In this document: piece after piece, positions 16,076-24,685 of the stretch
Position numbering within the stretch: position 1 is the first letter of the stretch
Layout: every line of letters starts with the position of its first letter
NCBI RefSeq assembly: GCF_036985595.1
Contig: NZ_BTPU01000051.1
Location: 1 to 38,927 of the forward strand
Length of the DNA stretch: 38,927 nt
Reading direction: 5' to 3'
From: Vallitalea maricola
GTDB taxonomy: Bacteria; Bacillota; Clostridia; Lachnospirales; Vallitaleaceae
Notes under the pieces: model-generated
What the model saw: the letters and a program-made list of their open reading frames with translations, nothing else
Database searches by the model: none
What the model was told of the DNA's origin: nothing
Program-made: the position numbers and the translations under genes

Positions 16076-17140
16076 TTATAATATTACCTCATGTCCTGAT
16101 CTGGCAGATTCATAAATGGCATCTAATATTTTCATTATCGCTACACCATCTTCTCCTGGGTTTCTACATTCTGTATTATTAATTATACAATCAATAAAAT
16201 GTGCTGTTTCCCTCTGGAATATTGCTGAAAACTTATCTTCTTCCTCTTTTACTATTGGTCTTTCTTCAACAAAATAATCATTGTGTTCTTTATAGAATTC
16301 AAGTTCAGGCTCCATCTTGACTCCAGCCTTATCTCCATATAGCATCAAATAATTATTATCTTCTTTTGTATGTAATACCCAGCTTGTTTCGATACTTAGA
16401 GTCATACCATTATCATATTTGATTAATGCTGTTGCTGAATCTTCCACATCACAGAATGGATTATCTTTATCATAATCTTTTGCATTATATTTGCTCATAC
16501 CTTTAATATATGGTTTAAGTCCCAAATGTTCAAAAGTTGATGCCATTACTGATACAGCTTTTGGTTTACCTGTTAGATAACTGATTAAATCAATAACATG
16601 AACTCCCAAATCTATTACAGGTCCTCCACCAGAACGTTTTTTATCACAGAACCATCCTCCTGGATTTCCCCATTTTCTCATATATCCTGTCTTGGCATAA
16701 TACACGTTTCCTAAATCATCATTTTCAATTGTTTCTTTTATGTAATTAGCATTCTTCTCAAACCTTCTAACAAAACCAACCATCAATAATTTATTGGTTT
16801 CTTTTGAAGTATCAACCATCTTTTGAGCTTCATCAGCATTCATTGCTAAAGGCTTTTCACATAAAACATCTTTTCCTGCTTTCATAGCTGCAATACTGAT
16901 AGGTGCATGAGAATTGTTCCAAGTAGTTACACTGACAGCATCCAAATCTTCCATCTTCAACATTTTATTATAATCTGTAAAGATATTTGGTATATCATGT
17001 TTAGCTGCATACTCCTCTGCTTTTTCTTTGTCCAAATCACATACAGCCACTAATTCTACATTTTCAAGTTTTTTGTAACCTTGTACGTGTAATTCACTAA
17101 TATTCCCTGCTCCTATAATACCCACTTTCACTTTATCCAT
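16076..17140 (-). CDS. Gfo/Idh/MocA family NAD(P)-dependent oxidoreductase
   Basis: 354 residues. The Rossmann motif GIIGAGNISELH is at the N terminus, an acidic residue for the NAD ribose lies in VAVCDLDKEKA, and the family's catalytic CEKPLAM lies near residue 97. The C-terminal half is the alpha/beta dimer domain with GGGPVIDLGVHVIDL, containing the usual Asp and His. Such enzymes oxidise a hydroxyl of a sugar or inositol to a ketone, or reduce it. ATG follows GAGGTGATTGAAAG. It is first in the three-gene operon and divergent from an AraC regulator, which likely controls it. No transporter is linked. Confidence 0.93.
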   Translation of the reverse strand: MDKVKVGIIGAGNISELHVQGYKKLENVELVAVCDLDKEKAEEYAAKHDIPNIFTDYNKMLKMEDLDAVSVTTWNNSHAPISIAAMKAGKDVLCEKPLAMNADEAQKMVDTSKETNKLLMVGFVRRFEKNANYIKETIENDDLGNVYYAKTGYMRKWGNPGGWFCDKKRSGGGPVIDLGVHVIDLISYLTGKPKAVSVMASTFEHLGLKPYIKGMSKYNAKDYDKDNPFCDVEDSATALIKYDNGMTLSIETSWVLHTKEDNNYLMLYGDKAGVKMEPELEFYKEHNDYFVEERPIVKEEEDKFSAIFQRETAHFIDCIINNTECRNPGEDGVAIMKILDAIYESARSGHEVIL

Positions 17141-17247
17141 CTTTCAATCACCTCATAATTATTATTAATTAATTCAACTTATATAGTGTTTACATTTACT
17201 ATTTTGTAGTTTATTATAGTACATATGTGATAAAACTACATTAATTC

Positions 17248-17277
17248 TATTGCTCAAAACTATAACAATATTGCTCA
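17248..17277. promoter_or_regulatory. Direct repeat, candidate AraC-family operator
   Basis: TATTGCTCA occurs at 17248-17256 and again at 17269-17277, same orientation, with a 21-bp period (two helical turns). AraC-type proteins bind such direct half-sites. The repeat lies in the divergent region between the sugar operon and its AraC regulator, 43 bp before the regulator's start. Confidence 0.55.
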
Positions 17278-17319
17278 CATTTAGATAGAAAAGAAAATTC
17301 AAGAAAGGTAGTTAATTTA

Positions 17320-18195
17320 ATGGATAAATCTGTATTGCGTGAAAAAATGACTATGCCTAATCCTGATTTTTGTATGAAATTAGTGAAAAATCATTCCATA
17401 GGTATTAATTCTACTGCTGTTTATGCTCATTGGCATAGGGAAATGGAACTCCTATATATTATTGAAGGCTCTGCTTTATTTAAATGTAACGATAAGTCTT
17501 TTATAGTTAACGAAAAAGACCTTGTAGTAGTAAATTGCAATGAAATCCACTTTGGACAGAATCTAACTGAGGATTTTCGATATTATTGTATTATATTAGA
17601 CCCACATATACTGAACAGCAGGCTCATAGACCTTTGTGATTCTAAGTATATTAATCCAATAATAGAGAATAGAATATTATTTAAGAATCTAATAGTTAAT
17701 GATGAATCTGTACAGCAATGTATAGAATCAATCAATGATGAATATACCAACCGTCAGGTAGGATTTGAATTATGTATAAAAGCTTCATTATATAAACTTA
17801 TTGTTATATTGATGCGCCGTTACATTAACACCGTCCTTACAGATAATCAAGTAAAATATCGTACTCAGAACATAGATAGATTCAATAGGATCTTAAAATA
17901 TATAGAAAACAATTATACCAACGATTTGACCCTAGACCATATGAGTGAACAAGCACATATGAGTAAATATCATTTTTGCCGAATGTTCAAAAAGATGACT
18001 GGACACACTGTAACTCATTATATTAACTCTATACGAATACAAGAAGCTGATAATCTATTAATCAACTCTGATCTATCTATTAGTGAGATAGCATATTCAG
18101 TAGGTTTTCATGATACCAGTTATTTCAGTCGTATCTATAAAAATATAAAAGACACTTCTCCATCAAACAGACGTAAAAATGTTATAAAAGAATGA
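17320..18195 (+). CDS. AraC family transcriptional regulator, cupin-HTH type
   Basis: 291 residues. The N-terminal ~110 residues look like the cupin sugar-binding domain, with YAHWHREMELLYIIEG and NEIHFGQNL. Residues ~190-288 are the double HTH, including HMSEQAHMSKYHFCRMFKKM and the signature IAYSVGFHDTSYFSRIYKN. This arrangement is typical of activators of sugar catabolic genes. It is transcribed away from the dehydrogenase/isomerase operon and is probably its regulator. The ribosome binding site AAAGG is somewhat distant (about 11 nt) from the ATG. A strong terminator follows the gene. Confidence 0.92.
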   Translation: MDKSVLREKMTMPNPDFCMKLVKNHSIGINSTAVYAHWHREMELLYIIEGSALFKCNDKSFIVNEKDLVVVNCNEIHFGQNLTEDFRYYCIILDPHILNSRLIDLCDSKYINPIIENRILFKNLIVNDESVQQCIESINDEYTNRQVGFELCIKASLYKLIVILMRRYINTVLTDNQVKYRTQNIDRFNRILKYIENNYTNDLTLDHMSEQAHMSKYHFCRMFKKMTGHTVTHYINSIRIQEADNLLINSDLSISEIAYSVGFHDTSYFSRIYKNIKDTSPSNRRKNVIKE

Positions 18196-18210
18196 TAATA
18201 TACATAATAT

Positions 18211-18248
18211 AAAATAACCTTGCTCCCAGTACTGAGCAAGGTTATTTT
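18211..18248. terminator. Bidirectional terminator between the AraC gene and the spore protein gene
   Basis: A perfect 15-bp stem: AAAATAACCTTGCTC (18211-18225) with GAGCAAGGTTATTTT (18234-18248) and an 8-nt loop. A/T ends on both sides allow it to serve the converging genes. Confidence 0.88.
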
Positions 18249-18267
18249 AACCTGATTTAATTCTAAT

Positions 18268-18462
18268 CTATTTTTTAACACTTCGCTTACGTTTAGTCAT
18301 TAATCCTCCGATTCTACCTGTTTCTTTGGCAGTTAAGGATTTCCATCCACCAACACTTACTTTATCTAGTAAACCTAATTCTTCGGCGATTTCATACTTT
18401 AGTTTCTCATTTTCGGTAAGAATTTTTTTCTCTTTTTCATCTTTATTATTATTCTTTGCCAT
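18268..18462 (-). CDS. Small acid-soluble spore protein, alpha/beta (SspF-like)
   Basis: 64 residues. The body matches alpha/beta-type SASPs: KYEIAEELGLLDKV, then GGWKSLTAKETGRIGGLMTKR. SASPs coat and protect spore DNA and are degraded by the GPR protease at germination, which cuts beside a Glu in an EIA-type site as seen here. The N-terminal 20 residues are unusually lysine-rich and charged. It is monocistronic, with AAAGGGTGG before ATG and a shared terminator beyond. The gene indicates an endospore former. The subtype (SspF-like) rests on the GGW spacing between the two conserved blocks. Confidence 0.9.
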   Translation of the reverse strand: MAKNNNKDEKEKKILTENEKLKYEIAEELGLLDKVSVGGWKSLTAKETGRIGGLMTKRKRSVKK

Positions 18463-18484
18463 ATATAACCACCCTTTCTATTCT

Positions 18485-18514
18485 AATTATGGGGTTATAA
18501 TGGATTTTTTATAC
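18485..18514 (-). promoter_or_regulatory. Candidate sigma-G (forespore) promoter for the SASP gene
   Basis: GTATA (18514-18510) fits the -35 consensus GHATR. After 18 bp, CATAATT (18491-18485) matches six of seven positions of CATNHTA. SASP genes are normally sigma-G dependent. The match is suggestive only. Confidence 0.4.
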
Positions 18515-18598
18515 ATTAATAAAAAAATCTCCTAAATTCATAAGTTTTTCATATTATCCTTTTATAATTATTATTAAATTATTTCAGGAGGTATTATA

Positions 18599-19414
18599 AT
18601 GATTAATAAAAACAAATTCAACATCCGTATATTCACTCAAATAATATTTTTTGTTTTCATTTTATTAATTTCAATTAATAAATATCTTGGTATTACTTTG
18701 ATTCCAGAAGGTTCTTTACATTCATTATGCCCTTATGGTGGTATTGAAACCTTTATATCTTTCATAACAGCTGGAACGATAGTAAGAAAAATTCATGAAT
18801 CCGCCCTAATACTAGCTGCATTAATACTAATGCTCACTTTGTTGTTTGGTCCTGTTTTTTGTAGTTTTGTATGTCCTCTTGGTTCAATTCAGGAATGGTT
18901 TGGCAAGATAGGAAAGTTAGTGTTCAAGAAAAAATATAATCATTTTATTCCTTATAAATTTGATAAGTATCTAAGATTTCTAAGATATATAACTCTAATA
19001 TGGACAGTTTATCTAACTACCCAAACCATGCGTCTAGTTTTCCTAGAAGTAGACCCATATTTTGCATTATTTAATTTGTGGTCAGATGAAGTAACTATAG
19101 GAGGAATTATAGTTCTTGTATCAACTCTTATACTTTCTTTATTTGTTGAAAGACCTTGGTGTAAATACGCCTGTCCTTATGGTGCTTTCCTTGGAATCTT
19201 TAATAAGATAAGATTATTCAAGATAAGAAGAAATTCATCAAGCTGTATTAATTGCAAAATATGTGATAATACTTGTCCAATGAATATCACAGTATCAGAA
19301 AAAGATAAAATAACAAATCATCAATGTATCAGTTGTTTTGAATGTACTTCTGAATATAAATGTCCAATAGCAAAAACTGTAACATTCTCAACCAAAAAGG
19401 AAGGTGTTAAATAA
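18599..19414 (+). CDS. Membrane 4Fe-4S protein of the NapH/NosR-type
   Basis: 271 residues. Hydrophobic segments lie at about 11-30, 50-62, 68-90, 127-140 and 163-183. Two membrane-associated CxxxCP motifs are present (CSFVCPLGS and CKYACPYGA). Two ferredoxin-type clusters follow near the C terminus: CINCKICDNTCP and CISCFECTSEYKCP. This is the layout of NapH, CcoG and NosR-type electron-transfer proteins, which carry electrons between the membrane or quinone pool and a redox partner. GGAGG is 7 nt from the ATG. Its stop overlaps the next start (TAATG), so the two products are probably made together. The electron acceptor is unknown. Confidence 0.88.
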   Translation: MINKNKFNIRIFTQIIFFVFILLISINKYLGITLIPEGSLHSLCPYGGIETFISFITAGTIVRKIHESALILAALILMLTLLFGPVFCSFVCPLGSIQEWFGKIGKLVFKKKYNHFIPYKFDKYLRFLRYITLIWTVYLTTQTMRLVFLEVDPYFALFNLWSDEVTIGGIIVLVSTLILSLFVERPWCKYACPYGAFLGIFNKIRLFKIRRNSSSCINCKICDNTCPMNITVSEKDKITNHQCISCFECTSEYKCPIAKTVTFSTKKEGVK

Positions 19415-20121
19415 TGAAGTTAAAGTCACTATATATTCCATTAATTATTATTATCATCTTATTTGGTGGTGTTACAATAAGTAAAGGCTTAGGTATATGG
19501 ATAACAGAATCTACTAAAATCCCTAAAACAATAAGTTCTGGGACATATGCAGGCGAATACGATCCTGGTGATATACGTGGCTCTTATACCTTCAATGATA
19601 TTTATAACAGTTTTAATATTACTCCTGAAATACTTGCAGAGGCTTTTAATATCATAACGGAGAACCCCCAAGACTTCCAAGTTAAATCCCTAGAAGATAA
19701 GTATAGTGATTTAGAAGTAGAAGTTGGTACAGATAGTGTCAGAAGATTTACTGCATTATATACAGGGCTTCCATATGATAGCGATGAAATTCTGCCACAA
19801 CAAGCAATAGATATTCTATATACCAACAATAAAATAACTGATTCTGAAACGGAATCATTACTTGAAAACACTATTATTTTGCCAACTATCACTGATGATA
19901 CTTCTAGCGATAGTAACTCAGCTTCAGAAACAGAAAATGTAATTAACGGAAAAACTACTGTAAAAGATGTTTTGAAATATGATATCAGTCTTGAACAACT
20001 AGAAGAATTAATTGGTATAAAGATTAATGATCAGTCTTCTACCATTAGAGATTTATGCCAAGAAAATGAAATTTCATTTTCAACTATAAAAAACTTATTA
20101 AATGAACTTATATCAGAATAA
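19414..20121 (+). CDS. Membrane-anchored protein with duplicated small domain, partner of the 4Fe-4S protein
   Basis: 235 residues. One N-terminal membrane anchor (5-26) is followed by an outside domain. Two related segments are visible: residues ~50-125 (SYTFNDIYNSFNITPEILAE...) and ~187-233 (TTVKDVLKYDISLEQLEELI...). Both have the pattern T-x-x-D, a helix, an I/L-x-x-E-x-L turn, then a second helix. A Ser/Thr/Glu-rich linker joins them (~158-183). I recall similar segments fused to 4Fe-4S proteins in Clostridia, but cannot name the family with certainty. The ATG overlaps the upstream stop, implying translational coupling and a shared complex. No cofactor-binding Cys or His cluster is seen. 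Confidence 0.72.
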   Translation: MKLKSLYIPLIIIIILFGGVTISKGLGIWITESTKIPKTISSGTYAGEYDPGDIRGSYTFNDIYNSFNITPEILAEAFNIITENPQDFQVKSLEDKYSDLEVEVGTDSVRRFTALYTGLPYDSDEILPQQAIDILYTNNKITDSETESLLENTIILPTITDDTSSDSNSASETENVINGKTTVKDVLKYDISLEQLEELIGIKINDQSSTIRDLCQENEISFSTIKNLLNELISE

Positions 20122-20164
20122 ATCTTATTCAAGTCTTTTATATACATTCAATAAGGTATTCTAT

Positions 20165-20202
20165 AGCTGTGGGGATAATACATTTTATCCCCACAGCTCC
20201 TT
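20165..20202 (+). terminator. Terminator of the two-gene iron-sulfur unit
   Basis: A 14-bp perfect stem, AGCTGTGGGGATAA (20165-20178) with TTATCCCCACAGCT (20185-20198), followed by CCTTTT on the plus strand. The minus strand has no T-run, so it serves mainly the plus-strand genes. Confidence 0.75.
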
Positions 20203-23200
20203 TTATATACTTATCTCTTTACCAATACTAAAAGCATATAGTATCTTTTCATTTACTTTCATTCCCATAATATTTTGAAGAGCTATGGAATATAATTCCA
20301 TCTGTTTATTATATCGTTTTATTAGAACCTCTTGTTCATCTGGTTGTATATAATCAGTTTTATAATCTACTAACACAATTTTATCACCTTCAATAAAATA
20401 ACAATCAATAACACCTTGCACCAAAGCTTTTTCATCTATATTACAATCATTATAGATATCTTTTAATGGTACACCCAATACAAAAGGAACTTCCCTTTTT
20501 AATCTGCCATTGGCTTCTGCATTAATCATTCTCTGTAAAAGATTACTCTTACTAAAGCTGAGAATAGACTTAATATGTATACTTCTTCTTTCTTTTTCCG
20601 TTATTATTTCTCCTTGCTGCAAGCTGTCTAAGTAATCAACTATGTAATCGTAGTTATGTAACCCATTAAAATCTATATGCTGCATTACTTTATGGAATAC
20701 CGTTCCCTTTTCACTAGATGTAAGATTTAGTTTTTCTTCCATAAATCTTGGCTTATATGGCTCAAAATCATTAAACATTTCTTCATGTTCTATTGATTCA
20801 TCTGGCATACTCTGTTTTTTAATTTCAGAAACAGATATTTTTATTGGCTTTAATACTGCATCCCCATGAGGGTATGTCCAGTTCAGATTACAATCAAAAT
20901 ATTCTCTAGGATACTCACTATAACTTTTCTCGCAATCCCAATTCAATAGATTTTCATATGTTTCATTTTTTGCATCTTGGACGTCGCCTTCTCTACTAAT
21001 GATATCATCTGTTGTAACTATCTTAATATCCCATGAGGCTTCATGCCCCCATAACTCATCAGGTGAACATATAGATGGATTATCTAGTAAGTTCCTCATT
21101 ATTTCACCCTCCCTATGTCTTAATAAGGCTGGTATAATAAAATCCATGTAAGAATGTCCACTGGCTATTACTTGTGGTATCAACAATCTATCTGGGAAAA
21201 ATAAGTATCTAGATAACTTTTCTACCTTATTACATAAATCTTTGCAACTACCTACTAGAATTAATTTTTCTCTTGCCCTAGTTAGAGCAACATATAATAT
21301 TCTCAGTTCCTCAGATATATTTTCATTCTTGATTTTCCTACTTATTATAGCTTTGGGCAATGTTTTAACTTCATAACGCAACTCATAATTTACATATTTG
21401 GGTCCAAAACCCAAGTCTTGATGTAGAAGTATAGGTTTGTTAAGGTCTTGCATATTGAACTGCCTACCTATCCCGGCAATAAAAACTATAGGAAATTCAA
21501 GTCCCTTACTCTTGTGTATACTCATAATCCTAACTAGATTTTCACTCTCTCCAAATACAGCAGCCTCTCCCATATTAATTGAATACTTATGTATTTTTTC
21601 CAAATATCTAATGAAGTTGAATAATCCTTTATAACTGGTTGATTCATATTTTATGGCTTTATCAATAAGCAAATCTAGATTAGCCCTTCTCTGTCTTCCT
21701 CCAGTCATTACTGATACATAGTTATAGTAATGTGACCTATCATAAATATCAAGAATCAAGTCGTTAAGAGGCATGTAGACAGCTTTTTCCCTCCAATCAT
21801 TCAATAATTCATTGAAACGATTTAATTTTACACTAAGCTCATCTTCATTAATTGTCCCAAGGATATATTGTTCATATGCATCATAATACTCACCTTCCGG
21901 TAAAGCTGTCTTGATTCGTACTAATTCATCAGCTTTTAGTCCAACAATAGGTGATCTCAACACACATATCAAAGGAATATCTTGTCTAGGATTATCTATT
22001 ATCTTTAATAATGAAAGTACTGTCTTAACCTCAATAGTATCAAAATACCCAGAAGTAGCATCTGTATAAGCTGGTACATCATAATTTATTAATTCAGTAA
22101 CAAATCCATCTGCTCTAGTACTTGTACTCCTCATTAATATAACTATATCCTTATACATAGCTGGTCTATACTTACCCAGCTTTTTATCATACACATAATA
22201 TGGATTAGATGGATTAATAAGCTCTTTTATTCTCTCAGCAATAACTTTTGCTTCTAATTCTTTCCCTTCACTATTTTCTTCACTATATATATCTTTTTTA
22301 TCTATAAAAATAACTTCGGAAGGTCCTGCTGTTTCACCATCCATAAACTCTTCGTAATTAGCCCCAAGGTACAAAGCAGCTGTATCATCATAGATTACAT
22401 CCCCATATTGATTGGACATAATTTGGCTGAATAAATAGTTAGTACAATCTATAACACTTTTTCTACTTCGAAAATTTTTATGTAAATCAATTTTTTGATA
22501 TAAGCTTTCTTCTATAGAATATTTCTTGTATTTTTCCATAAACAACTCTGGCTTAGCTAATCGAAATTTATAAATACTTTGTTTTACGTCACCTACCATA
22601 AACATGTTAGGTTCATTACTTAATACTTTTGATACACTTGTCAATATGGTTTCCTGCACTAAGTTACTGTCTTGATATTCATCTATAAGTATCTCAGTAA
22701 ACTTATCTTGTAATTCTACAGCCGCATTAGATGGTATTTTTTTACCTTCTTCATCTTCCCCTATCAAAATGTTCAACGCTAAGTGTTCTATATCATTAAA
22801 ATCAATTATATTCTTTTCAGCTTTGGCATCTTGATATTTTTCTATGAATTCTTTAACAAGATTACATAGTGTCTTTATTACTGGATATGTATTATTTATA
22901 TCATTCATAATACTATCCCCACTCTTGAAAAAAAACTCGGATTTTATTTTATTAAAATATTCCTTAACATCATCTCTAATATCTTTTATTCTCTCCTGAA
23001 GGACCTTGTCTACACCTTTTTTACATCTTCCAATAGCTCCGAAACCAACCTTAATTATTTCTTGGGAAATATTTTCCAAAGAGGTATCCAAGATATCATT
23101 AATTCCATTCAAATTCTTTAGATCCAATAATATAGCATCCAAATATCCTATTGGTCCATTATCACTATTACATATACTCTTGCATTCTTGCAAAATCTTT

Positions 23201-23889
23201 ATGTACATTGGTATCTCATCTTTTAAGACCTGTTTAATCATCAAAGCCCACTGAGAATCATCAATATTATCTATCCCCTCTAAATTGAGTTGCTCTGACA
23301 TTTCATCCAACCATACCTCCGGCCAAGGATTACTCATAGCAAATCTATGTAATTCCAAGATTAATTCTTCTATCCTATCATCTGATTTCCCAAAAGTATA
23401 ACTCTCAATTAAATCTATAAAATCCCCATTATCCTCTAATTGATATTTCTCTTCCAACAATTCTTTTATAGTATCACTTTTAAGAAGTGTCAATTCTGTC
23501 TCATCGGCTACTCTAAAGGATGGGTCCAAGTTAATAAAATGAAAATTATTCTTGATTACATTAAGACAAAAAGCATGTATAGTCATTATATTGGAATTAG
23601 GTAATAACGAAAGCTGTTTATGTAAATATCTATTCTCAGGATTTTCATCTATTTTCTTCTCTAATGCATCCGATATCCTCTCCCTCATCTCTGAGGCAGC
23701 TGCATTAGTAAAGGTTACTACAAGAAGTTTATCAATATCAACAGGCTTTTCACCATCAACAATCATTTTAATAATACGTTCAACAAGTACAGCTGTCTTT
23801 CCTGAACCAGCTGCTGCAGAAACTAATAAATTTCGATTCCTTGTATTAATAACACTTTGTTGTTCTAACGTCCATTTCACACCTGACAT
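20203..23889 (-). CDS. addA: ATP-dependent helicase/nuclease subunit A
   Basis: 1228 residues, full length for AddA, the UvrD/RecB-like subunit of the AddAB recombination-repair nuclease. Helicase motifs are clear: AAAGSGKTAVL (Walker A), VTFTNAAASEMRERI, IDEYQDSN (Walker B), GDVKQSIYKFR, and LRILYVALTRAREKL. The C-terminal RecB-type nuclease domain has GVIDCY and VLVDYKTDY with the metal-binding Asp and Lys. The ATG at 23889 is placed 8 nt from AGGAG and is preferred to the ATG at 23895. Its partner addB is about 9.6 kb away, on the far side of the V-ATPase operon. It has its own promoter. Confidence 0.97.
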   Translation of the reverse strand: MSGVKWTLEQQSVINTRNRNLLVSAAAGSGKTAVLVERIIKMIVDGEKPVDIDKLLVVTFTNAAASEMRERISDALEKKIDENPENRYLHKQLSLLPNSNIMTIHAFCLNVIKNNFHFINLDPSFRVADETELTLLKSDTIKELLEEKYQLEDNGDFIDLIESYTFGKSDDRIEELILELHRFAMSNPWPEVWLDEMSEQLNLEGIDNIDDSQWALMIKQVLKDEIPMYIKILQECKSICNSDNGPIGYLDAILLDLKNLNGINDILDTSLENISQEIIKVGFGAIGRCKKGVDKVLQERIKDIRDDVKEYFNKIKSEFFFKSGDSIMNDINNTYPVIKTLCNLVKEFIEKYQDAKAEKNIIDFNDIEHLALNILIGEDEEGKKIPSNAAVELQDKFTEILIDEYQDSNLVQETILTSVSKVLSNEPNMFMVGDVKQSIYKFRLAKPELFMEKYKKYSIEESLYQKIDLHKNFRSRKSVIDCTNYLFSQIMSNQYGDVIYDDTAALYLGANYEEFMDGETAGPSEVIFIDKKDIYSEENSEGKELEAKVIAERIKELINPSNPYYVYDKKLGKYRPAMYKDIVILMRSTSTRADGFVTELINYDVPAYTDATSGYFDTIEVKTVLSLLKIIDNPRQDIPLICVLRSPIVGLKADELVRIKTALPEGEYYDAYEQYILGTINEDELSVKLNRFNELLNDWREKAVYMPLNDLILDIYDRSHYYNYVSVMTGGRQRRANLDLLIDKAIKYESTSYKGLFNFIRYLEKIHKYSINMGEAAVFGESENLVRIMSIHKSKGLEFPIVFIAGIGRQFNMQDLNKPILLHQDLGFGPKYVNYELRYEVKTLPKAIISRKIKNENISEELRILYVALTRAREKLILVGSCKDLCNKVEKLSRYLFFPDRLLIPQVIASGHSYMDFIIPALLRHREGEIMRNLLDNPSICSPDELWGHEASWDIKIVTTDDIISREGDVQDAKNETYENLLNWDCEKSYSEYPREYFDCNLNWTYPHGDAVLKPIKISVSEIKKQSMPDESIEHEEMFNDFEPYKPRFMEEKLNLTSSEKGTVFHKVMQHIDFNGLHNYDYIVDYLDSLQQGEIITEKERRSIHIKSILSFSKSNLLQRMINAEANGRLKREVPFVLGVPLKDIYNDCNIDEKALVQGVIDCYFIEGDKIVLVDYKTDYIQPDEQEVLIKRYNKQMELYSIALQNIMGMKVNEKILYAFSIGKEISI

Positions 23890-23926
23890 GAGCATTTCTC
23901 CTAAACTATAATCGTATTCTTTTTTT

Positions 23927-23955
23927 ATTATAGTCTATATGTATAATTAGGGCAA
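23927..23955 (-). promoter_or_regulatory. Promoter of addA
   Basis: TTGCCC (23955-23950), 17-bp spacer, TATAAT (23932-23927), about 38 bp before the chosen start. Confidence 0.65.
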
Positions 23956-24041
23956 TAGCTAGAGGTTTATGTTTAATATAGTAAAATGTTTCCGTAAATG
24001 CAATATCTTTAATCTTTCTTTATGGCTCGTGGCTTTGGTAA

Positions 24042-24129
24042 GGTATTCTAGGTGTTACTTTTCCTTTCCGTTAATCTTAACACCCATACCCCTTTACTCC
24101 CTGACCGTATGCCCATGACCATATCCCCT
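24042..24129. repeat. Intergenic hairpin plus 14-bp tandem repeat
   Basis: Between addA and the next gene, GGTAT...GGTGTTA (24042-24057) pairs with TAACACC-CATACC (24078-24090). Next to it, TGACCGTATGCCCA (24102-24115) is followed directly by TGACCATATCCCCT (24116-24129), identical at 11 of 14 positions. The stretch is more GC-rich than its flanks. No T-run follows the hairpin on either strand. Function unknown. Confidence 0.45.
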
Positions 24130-24132
24130 CAG

Positions 24133-24582
24133 CTACTCAATGAACTTTATACTCCTAGCAATTTTATCAAAATGCATCTTATCCGCCCAAAGAACAAAAT
24201 ACTCATACCTATTTCCATCTATTATAATAGGTTTTGAATAAGCCACAATTAAACCTACTTGATTCATCATCTGTGAACCTTGATCAGGTGATGGCAATAT
24301 CATCTTTGCAGGCTGACCCATAATAACTTTATCTAATATAGTAGGTTTTGAACCATAAGGTTTAGCTGGATGAAAAGCCTCCTGCTCAGCTACTTCATCA
24401 AGAGTTCCACCATTTATAGCAGATACCTGAAAAAATCCATCATCTAATCCATAACGATCTTTATATCCATCTACTTTGACCCATTGACCTGGATATTTCA
24501 ATTCAACTTTATAACTATCATCAGAAAATATCTTATTGGATTGTGTTGAGTAGTATTCAAAACAATACAACTGACTAGACAT
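24133..24582 (-). CDS. Hypothetical small protein between addA and the V-ATPase operon
   Basis: 149 residues, not recognised with certainty. The sequence looks like a compact domain: YPGQWVKVDGY, GLDDGFFQVSAI, HPAKPYGSKP, ILPSPDQGSQM and FVLWADKMHFDKI. I recall similar blocks at the C terminus of some Firmicute extracellular proteins. This version has no signal peptide or membrane segment. The ribosome binding site is weak (AAGTGATTGC), so the start is less certain than for its neighbours. A promoter candidate overlaps the V-ATPase terminator region. It may be a detached domain of a once longer protein. Confidence 0.7.
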   Translation of the reverse strand: MSSQLYCFEYYSTQSNKIFSDDSYKVELKYPGQWVKVDGYKDRYGLDDGFFQVSAINGGTLDEVAEQEAFHPAKPYGSKPTILDKVIMGQPAKMILPSPDQGSQMMNQVGLIVAYSKPIIIDGNRYEYFVLWADKMHFDKIARSIKFIE

Positions 24583-24610
24583 GCAATCACTTTTCTTTTT
24601 TTGTTAATAC

Positions 24611-24639
24611 ATTATATTCTTAAGTTATTTGGGCGTGAA
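24611..24639 (-). promoter_or_regulatory. Candidate promoter for the small hypothetical gene
   Basis: TTCACG (24639-24634), 17-bp spacer, TATAAT (24616-24611). The -10 is perfect and the -35 is weak (four of six). It begins at the end of the V-ATPase terminator. Confidence 0.4.
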
Positions 24640-24681
24640 AAAATCTCTTGTCCGGCTAGTTTCATCGCCAACAAGAGATTT
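24638..24681 (-). terminator. Terminator of the V-type ATPase operon
   Basis: AAATCTCTTGT (24641-24651) pairs with ACAAGAGATTT (24671-24681). On the minus strand the hairpin ends in a run of T residues (24643-24638). It is immediately after the subunit D stop. Confidence 0.85.
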
Positions 24682-24685
24682 ATTA

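Noticed and set aside
24052..24237. 61-codon plus-strand frame between addA and the small gene
   Set aside because: It overlaps the antisense end of the 24133 gene and the hairpin/tandem-repeat patch; no ribosome binding site.
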